Source of the DNA: Methylomicrobium sp051061015
GTDB taxonomy: Bacteria > Pseudomonadota > Gammaproteobacteria > Methylococcales > Methylomonadaceae
DNA: 64,000 bases
NCBI GenBank assembly: GCA_051061015.1
Contig: JBPFEG010000029.1
Location: 267,211-331,210 of the forward strand
Direction: 5' to 3'
Part shown: positions 59,385-64,000 of the stretch, piece by piece
How the letters are laid out: every line of letters starts with the position of its first letter
Position numbering within the stretch: position 1 is the first letter of the stretch
Position numbers and translations under genes: made by a program
Notes under the pieces: model-generated
Seen by the model: only the letters and a program-made list of their open reading frames with translations
Databases searched by the model: none
Told to the model about the DNA's origin: nothing

Positions 59385-61410
59385 ATGTCATTTGGATTAA
59401 AATCCTGGAAAGATGCCGGCCATGCCGGCATCTTTTTTATATTAGCAGTCGTTGCGCTGATGCTAATCACAGCAGCCCAAAGCAGAGAAGGCAATCCTGT
59501 TCACTTGGGTTCCAACGAACTCTGCAATCGCTACTCCGGCTTGCCGGATAGCTGGCCCCAGGAGTCTCGATCGGGGATGATTTACGTTCCGGGCGGAGAA
59601 TTTATCTTAGGTACCACGCTGGGTTATGAGGAAGAACGTCAGGAAATCAAAACACGGGTTCAGGGTTTCTGGATCGATCAAACCGAGGTGACTGTCGCCC
59701 AGTTTGCAACGTTCGTCAAAGCTACAGGTTACATTACCGAAGCTGAATGCGAAGGCGGCGGTTTGGTGTTTCGCCAACCCAGCGCGGCGGAGTTAAATCA
59801 AAGGCCTTACGCCTGGTGGAATTACCGGAAAGGCGCAGGCTGGCGGCATCCTGCTGGCATCGGTAGCGCCGCAAGTGACAATCAACCTGTAACACTGGTT
59901 ACTTTACAGGATGCCAAGGCCTATGCCGATTGGTTGAGGCACGATTTGCCGACGGAGGCGGAATGGGAATTTGCTGCCAAGGCTGGGCGGCAGGGGGCTG
60001 AACTGGAAAAGGAACCGCGAAATGCTGAAGGTGCGCCGCTGGCCAATTTTTGGTAAGGGGTATTCCCGACGCAAAATACAGCTGAAGATGGACACCTTGG
60101 CTTGGCTCCGGTCGGTTGTTATCCAGCCAATCACTACAAGATTTACGATCTAATCGGCAATGCTTGGGAACAGACTAAAGATGTTTACCGTGAATCTCAT
60201 CGACTGCAATCCCCTACCGAGCCGACCATAAACAATCCAGGCCCGGACCAGCCGATGGTTATTAAGGGAGGCTCGCATCTGTGCGGACGCGATTTTTGTG
60301 TTCGTTATCGGCCTTCTGCCCGAGAAGCTCATGAAGCCAATCTACCGATCTCGCATATTGGTTTTCGCACAGTGGATAAGGGATACGTCAACGAGCCTTT
60401 TACCGGATGTTGCAGCATGGTAGATACGAATATCGGTATAGATACTGTCTCGTTTCATTGCCGCGCTTGCGGAAAATGCTGTAACAGCGCACCTTTGATG
60501 AGTGTCGGCGAGTTGTTTCACCATGAGAGACTGTTTGTCGGTTGTCTGGCCTTGCGCAAGGTGAAACGGCACGGTGCCGGGGATACGCTTTTGGCCGGTG
60601 GCAGCCATTACAGGCTCTCAGCGGAAGATGCGCGACTGCTCGATGATTTAAATGACGCCCAGCTCTTCAAAATCGGTTCATCTGACCGCTACTATCTGTC
60701 GATCATGACTCAGGCCATGGATTACGAAGCGCTCAATCGTTGCCCGGCGCTGAACGAAAATCAGGGCTGCAGTATTCATGGAGACCGCAAACCCGCCGTC
60801 TGTTCCATGGCGCCGTTTGATTCGTTATACCCAGATAGTTTGCAGAATATAGTGTTGCTGAGCAGACGCTTCGATGAAAATTGCATTGTCACTGGGCAGC
60901 CGGATGGTTATCAGCGGGTGGTGGCTAACCGCCAAGAGGCGGATCAGTCATTTCGCGTAGCACTCCAAAACAGGCGCGATGATTTGATGCGGGAGAAGCA
61001 ACTTTGGGGCAATACAGTATTCCAAACATTATGTACGGAATTGTTATGCCATCCTGACCAAGCGGCGAAAATACCGGCCGATGATAGTGCGGCGAAAATA
61101 CCGGCTGATGATAGTGCGGTGTTATTATCGATCATTCCTGTATTTATTGCAGGTGTTGGCGAGCCTGTCGGAATCACTCCGTGTGCGTTGTTTGCGCTAT
61201 GTGGATAGCCAAATTTGTTTGCTCGATGACAAAGTTGCACAAGCTATTGCTAGAAAATCGGCGGCGGATAAACAAACAACCCGCACCTTTCGTTCGTTTA
61301 AAGAGCACTATTTAATATTAAGGCCCCAACTTGCCGCGCTGAAACCGAACATGCCCTTTTTTCGAGCCGATAGATCCATTGAGGGTTTAGAAAAGTTTCT
61401 GGGGGTTTAG
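59385..61410 (+). pseudogene. Formylglycine-generating enzyme fused to a YkgJ Cys-cluster domain, interrupted
   Basis: After an N-terminal membrane segment the frame reads as an FGE-sulfatase domain: MIYVPGGEFILGT, FWIDQTEVTVAQFATFVKATGY and ANFW. There an in-frame TAA (60054-60056) replaces the expected CAA (Gln). The same frame then goes on with GVFPTQNTAEDG, LIGNAWEQTKDVY and KGGSHLCGRDFCVRYR, whose Cys pair is the active-site pair of aerobic FGEs. Still in frame a YkgJ-type domain follows (FHCRACGKCCNSAP, NRCPALNENQGCSIHG). At 61062-61115 a 27-bp unit is repeated in tandem, and near 61120 a frameshift separates the C-terminal LYLLQVLASLSESLR to LEKFLGV, which ends at 61410. One nonsense change and one frameshift, unless stop read-through occurs. 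Confidence 0.85.
61062..61115 (+). repeat. 27-bp tandem duplication
   Basis: Two copies (61062-61088, 61089-61115) of a unit beginning GCGGCGAAAATACCGGC differ at one base. They encode AAKIPADDS twice in the FGE/YkgJ pseudogene, just before its frameshift. Confidence 0.9.
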
Positions 61411-62230
61411 AACGTGTTATGAACTTTCTGCTGAGGAAAAGGTTAAGAGGAGCATGACGACACGTAAACCTTATCCCAGCGATGTATCGGACGATGAATG
61501 GGGCTTTGTCGTACCGTATCTGACTTTGATGAACATAGAAGCCCCGCAACGTCAGCACGATTTGCGCGAGGTCTTCAACGGCCTCCGCTGGCTGGTACGG
61601 GCAGGGGCGCCCTGGCGCCTGCTGCCGCATGACCTGCCGCCGTGGGCAGCGGTTTACCCGCAAACCCGGCGCTGGCTGGATGCCGGGTGCTTCGAAACGA
61701 TCGTGCACGACCTGCGCGAAGTGTTACGGCAAGCGCAAGGCCGGGGCCTGCAGCCGAGTGCGGCCATCTTCGATGGGCGAACCTTACAGTCCAGCTGTGA
61801 AAGCGGTCCCCGGGCAGGTTATGACGGCTATAAGCGCCGGAAAGGCAGCAAGGGGCATAGGGCGGTAGATACGTTGGGGCACCTGCTCGCCCTGCGGGTC
61901 ACACCGGCCAACGCACAGGAGCGCGCCCAGGTCGCCCAACTGGCCGAAGCCGTTCAGGAGGCCACCGGCGACAGCGTAGAAGTGGCGTTCGTGGATCAAG
62001 GCTACACCGGTGAAGAAGCGGCTGAGGCCGCGCAGCAGCATGGCATCCGACTAGAGGTGATGAAGCTGCCTGCCGCCAAGCAGGGCTTTGTGCTGTTGCC
62101 CAGGCGCTGGGTCGTAGAGCCGAGCTTTGGCTGGATTGCCCGATTTCGGCGGCTGGTCTGCATTTCCTGGTCTTTGCCATGCTCATGCTCGTCCAGGCTA
62201 CCTCCCCTTTGCAAAGTGCATAACACGCTC
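61410..62230 (+). mobile_element. IS5-family insertion sequence
   Basis: Imperfect terminal inverted repeats GAACGTGTTATGAACTTTC (61410-61428) and GAGCGTGTTATGCACTTTG (inverse of 62212-62230) match at 16 of 19 bases. TA flanks both ends (61408-61409 and 62231-62232), the expected target duplication. The element is 821 bp long and carries one transposase gene. It entered the TAG stop codon of the preceding gene; the element restores TAG. Confidence 0.75.
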
Positions 62231-62233
62231 TAG
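61454..62233 (+). CDS. IS5-family transposase, altered C terminus
   Basis: A 259-residue DDE transposase: KPYPSDVSDDEWGFVVPYL, then the FDGRTLQSS (first Asp), VAFVDQGYTGEEAAEAA (second Asp) and RRWVVEPSFGWIARFRRL (Glu) regions. After RFRRL the family sequence with a RDYE and a final FAMLML segment is missing: an alternative frame reads LHFLVFAMLMLVQATS, so a deletion of about 40-50 bases with a frame change gave a foreign C-terminal tail (ISWSLPCSCSSRL). The frame also runs through the right IR. It is probably inactive. Confidence 0.85.
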   Translation: MTTRKPYPSDVSDDEWGFVVPYLTLMNIEAPQRQHDLREVFNGLRWLVRAGAPWRLLPHDLPPWAAVYPQTRRWLDAGCFETIVHDLREVLRQAQGRGLQPSAAIFDGRTLQSSCESGPRAGYDGYKRRKGSKGHRAVDTLGHLLALRVTPANAQERAQVAQLAEAVQEATGDSVEVAFVDQGYTGEEAAEAAQQHGIRLEVMKLPAAKQGFVLLPRRWVVEPSFGWIARFRRLVCISWSLPCSCSSRLPPLCKVHNTL

Positions 62234-62299
62234 CCACTGTTCACTCCCTAGCCGCTGCGGCGATTTTTTTATTTGTGCTCAAAAAATTATATTCTCCTG

Positions 62300-62821
62300 T
62301 TAATCCGGTTCAGACAAAATGGCGTGAATCGTGGCTATGGTCATAAACAAGGTCATCGGTTGTAAAGGGGATTCAATGAAGCCGCGCGACAGGTAAAACT
62401 GTTTCGCTGAGTCGGTCAAGGCATGAACCAACATGGCAAATACCCCCGCTTCCCCCGCGACGTTGACCGCGCGCAGCATCGCATCGCGCAGCAGTGCCTG
62501 GCCCATCCCTTGATTGTGGTAGCGCTTATCTACGGCTAGCCGACCGAGCAGCAGTATGGGCAAGGGATCGGGCATATTACGCCGCATCGCTTTGGGCGCC
62601 GCTTCCTGACTGATCGCACCGGCCGACAGACTGTAATAACCGATTACCTCCAAGCCGGCACACACGACGAAACAACGTGAGGCACCGGAGGCTTGGTTTT
62701 TCAACGCGCGTTTTTTGAGCCAATCGTTTAAAGCCAATTCGCCGCTGTCGAAATTTATTAGCTGGTGATCAGCCGTGATCGGGGAGGGTGGGGTAAGGTC
62801 GAACGCGCTTACTTCTCCCAT
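62300..62821 (-). CDS. GNAT acetyltransferase toxin (TacT/AtaT type)
   Basis: A 173-residue GNAT protein: RCFVVCAGLEVIGYYSLSAG, LGRLAVDKRYHNQGMGQALLRDAM (acetyl-CoA loop Q-x-x-G-x-A/G) and AKQFYLSRGFIESPLQPMTLFM. Toxins of this type acetylate the amino acid on charged tRNAs and stop translation. The DUF1778 antitoxin gene overlaps its start by 13 bp, the usual order antitoxin then toxin, so the pair is a complete TA module. Confidence 0.93.
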   Translation of the reverse strand: MGEVSAFDLTPPSPITADHQLINFDSGELALNDWLKKRALKNQASGASRCFVVCAGLEVIGYYSLSAGAISQEAAPKAMRRNMPDPLPILLLGRLAVDKRYHNQGMGQALLRDAMLRAVNVAGEAGVFAMLVHALTDSAKQFYLSRGFIESPLQPMTLFMTIATIHAILSEPD

Positions 62822-63099
62822 GGGGCTCTAGTCTTGAGCAAGCGGCGTAGCTTGTCCGTGGGCGGCAACGGCTGATCGAGTAGCGCCTGAAATTTAGCGA
62901 ATGTGCCGGCGTCGACCGTGAAAAAGGCTTGGTCGAGCAACACATTTTCCGCTTCCCGGCAGGCAGCTTCCAGCATGAAGTCCGATCGGCTGCGTCCTAA
63001 GCGCTCTGCGGCTTGATCAATGAGATCGCGCTGTCCGGCTCTAGCGCGGATATTGATAGAAACGGAAACTGTTTCTTTGGTTTGTGCATGGGCCATCAT
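62809..63099 (-). CDS. DUF1778 (TacA-type) antitoxin
   Basis: A 96-residue protein with a ribbon-helix-helix N terminus (VSVSINIRARAGQRDLIDQAAERLGRSRSDFMLEAA), which should bind its own promoter, and a C-terminal tail (DQPLPPTDKLRRLLKTRAPWEK) that neutralises the GNAT toxin. AGGAG lies a few bases before the ATG ATG start. An AT-rich palindrome lies just upstream. Confidence 0.92.
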   Translation of the reverse strand: MMAHAQTKETVSVSINIRARAGQRDLIDQAAERLGRSRSDFMLEAACREAENVLLDQAFFTVDAGTFAKFQALLDQPLPPTDKLRRLLKTRAPWEK

Positions 63100-63113
63100 G
63101 AGACTCCTCTGTA

Positions 63114-63123
63114 TATAATTATA
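63114..63123. promoter_or_regulatory. AT-rich palindrome upstream of the TacA-type antitoxin
   Basis: TATAATTATA is a perfect palindrome 15 bp before the antitoxin start and lies in a TATA-rich stretch that could include the -10 box. It is a fit operator for the RHH antitoxin; binding is not shown. Confidence 0.4.
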
Positions 63124-63256
63124 ACCTACATTATTGTGTATAAAACGTCAATACAAATCCTTATCCTCTATTGTCTGTATTCTTATTCGGCAACTGGATC
63201 GTAGAAACCACTTAGGAGTATTAAGCCGGAACCGCCGACAATTTTGTCAGCAGAGT

Positions 63257-63877
63257 TCACTCCCAGTTCCTAAAAAGCTGCTCGGTCCCAAGACTCTCCT
63301 GTGGTATCCAGTAATCCGAAGCCCAAAGCTCCAAAATTTGATCACTCAATTCTGGTAACCAACGCTGAATCGCTTTCTCGTCACCAATTATTCTATTGAC
63401 GGAAGATCGCCGTTTTCCGTTTTCAAGCACAACTTGGTATAAACCAATATCAGGTAAGACAACTGTCCCCTTAGCATCATTGAAGCTAAGGGGTATCACA
63501 ATGCCTGCCGGATCCAGATCGCCAAAGTAGAGCGCTCCGTTAGCATCACATTCTCTGACAACCTCTTGAAGTGCTTGTCCGGTGGAACAAAAAGCCTTTC
63601 CAGCTCCATATACCACCGCAGCATATTGACAAGACTGGACATTCCACTCGGCCAGACTCCAATAGGTGTGATGATTTTCTACTATAAGAACCGGTTGGCC
63701 AGGTGCATTAACCGCTCGGTAGGGCAAAGGATGCGGAACTTGAAAAGCGCCAATTGATGACAGAGCTAGCCGACCTGAAAAAAGCGTGTTGTTTCTGGCC
63801 CTTGAGTCTAAGTATTTTTCGTCGCCAAATATTTCCAATGATCGTTCTCGCAAGGGAACCCTACATAGTGTCGTCAC
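63257..63877 (-). pseudogene. JetD-like (DUF2220, Wadjet nuclease subunit) C-terminal fragment
   Basis: A frame of 206 codons from GTG 63877. It matches the C-terminal Toprim-like half of JetD/DUF2220: CRVPLRERSLEIFGDEKYLD, QPVLIVENHHTYWSLAE, VVYGAGKAFCS and LYFGDLDPAGIVIPL, with the acidic D-L-D metal pair. Full-length JetD is nearly twice as long; the N-terminal DUF3322 half is missing. In frame a TAG lies seven codons upstream of the GTG (63896-63898), and the start of a transposase on the other strand begins about 40 bp further. An insertion probably removed the 5' half. JetA, JetB and JetC are not in this window. Confidence 0.75.
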
Positions 63878-63937
63878 AAGATGAGTCCTTGTCAGCTATA
63901 ATACGGAGATTGTAGTTGCTGATGAGATTAAAGAACT

Positions 63938-64000
63938 GTGTCCCAACCTGCCCACCGCCGCCACGACATTTCGGATAGGGTTTGGAGCTTGCTGGAGCCC
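63938..64000 (+). CDS. Transposase N terminus (IS5-like), cut by the window end
   Basis: From GTG 63938 the frame reads SQPAHRRHDISDRVWSLLEP, the usual opening of IS5-type DDE transposases (RHDISDxxWxLxEPLLP). It runs off the window after 21 codons. It faces away from the JetD fragment and is the probable cause of its truncation. It differs from the IS5-type element at 61.4 kb. Confidence 0.65.
   Translation, partial: MSQPAHRRHDISDRVWSLLEP

Noticed and set aside
1..64000. CRISPR arrays, tRNA and rRNA genes
   Set aside because: No regularly spaced direct repeats and no cloverleaf-like or rRNA sequence were seen by eye in the gaps; a tRNA scan would settle this.

Overview
The window looks like chromosomal DNA of a gammaproteobacterial type I methanotroph or a close RuMP-pathway methylotroph (Methylococcales-like). 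The main reason is a ribulose monophosphate (RuMP) cluster at 2.6-10.6 kb: 3-hexulose-6-phosphate synthase, 6-phospho-3-hexuloisomerase, transketolase, two repeat proteins, transaldolase and class II fructose-bisphosphate aldolase. Ribulose-phosphate 3-epimerase is at 22.5 kb. No methane monooxygenase, methanol dehydrogenase, rRNA, tRNA or CRISPR array was found, so the assignment rests on the RuMP genes and on gammaproteobacterial gene order (asmA-like/mutY/yggX, rpe/trpEGDC, folB/plsY).

Layout. 0-2 kb: the end of dhaL, convergent and overlapping with dhaK, which is translationally coupled to a HAD phosphatase. 2.6-11 kb: the RuMP cluster and a pterin dehydratase. 11-16 kb: a small membrane peptide, a lipoprotein, a nucleotide-sugar epimerase, a possible AP2-like protein and a 2-Cys peroxiredoxin. 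15.7-21.5 kb: AsmA-like protein, MutY, YggX and a two-component system whose sensor domain is duplicated. 21.5-31 kb: FAH-family hydrolase, rpe, trpEGDC, murI, a GDSL lipoprotein, pteridine reductase, folK, folB and plsY. 31-50 kb: LeuB-like dehydrogenase, DUF455 protein, a REP-flanked broken RAYT transposase, TPR lipoprotein, acetyl-CoA synthetase, HlyIII and PsiE membrane proteins, fabI, a partial peptide ABC transporter, ygfZ, heme A synthase, a lipoprotein and a rhomboid protease.

From about 45 kb on the sequence becomes accessory and full of decayed genes: a KAP-NTPase remnant, an orphan HicB-like protein, a RAYT-like protein without its HUH motif, a Phd-type antitoxin with a wrecked PIN toxin, a SWIM/SNF2 pair, a sulfatase followed by a broken formylglycine-generating-enzyme/YkgJ fusion, an IS5-type element sitting in that gene's stop codon, an intact TacA/TacT-type toxin-antitoxin pair, and a JetD (Wadjet nuclease) C-terminal fragment next to the start of another transposase.

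The strongest candidate for an undescribed system is the pair of genes between tkt and tal (6012-7973). Together they carry about 20 copies of a short motif, [ST]GV[AS][KR]Y[LMVI]. One protein has a signal peptide, a periplasmic part with two 21-residue repeats, one membrane span and a cytoplasmic tail with four motifs. The other is a 435-residue soluble, lysine-rich, probably disordered chain with sixteen. Their place inside the RuMP operon and the multivalent layout suggest a scaffold that gathers RuMP enzymes or tethers them to membrane. This is inference; no function is known to me.
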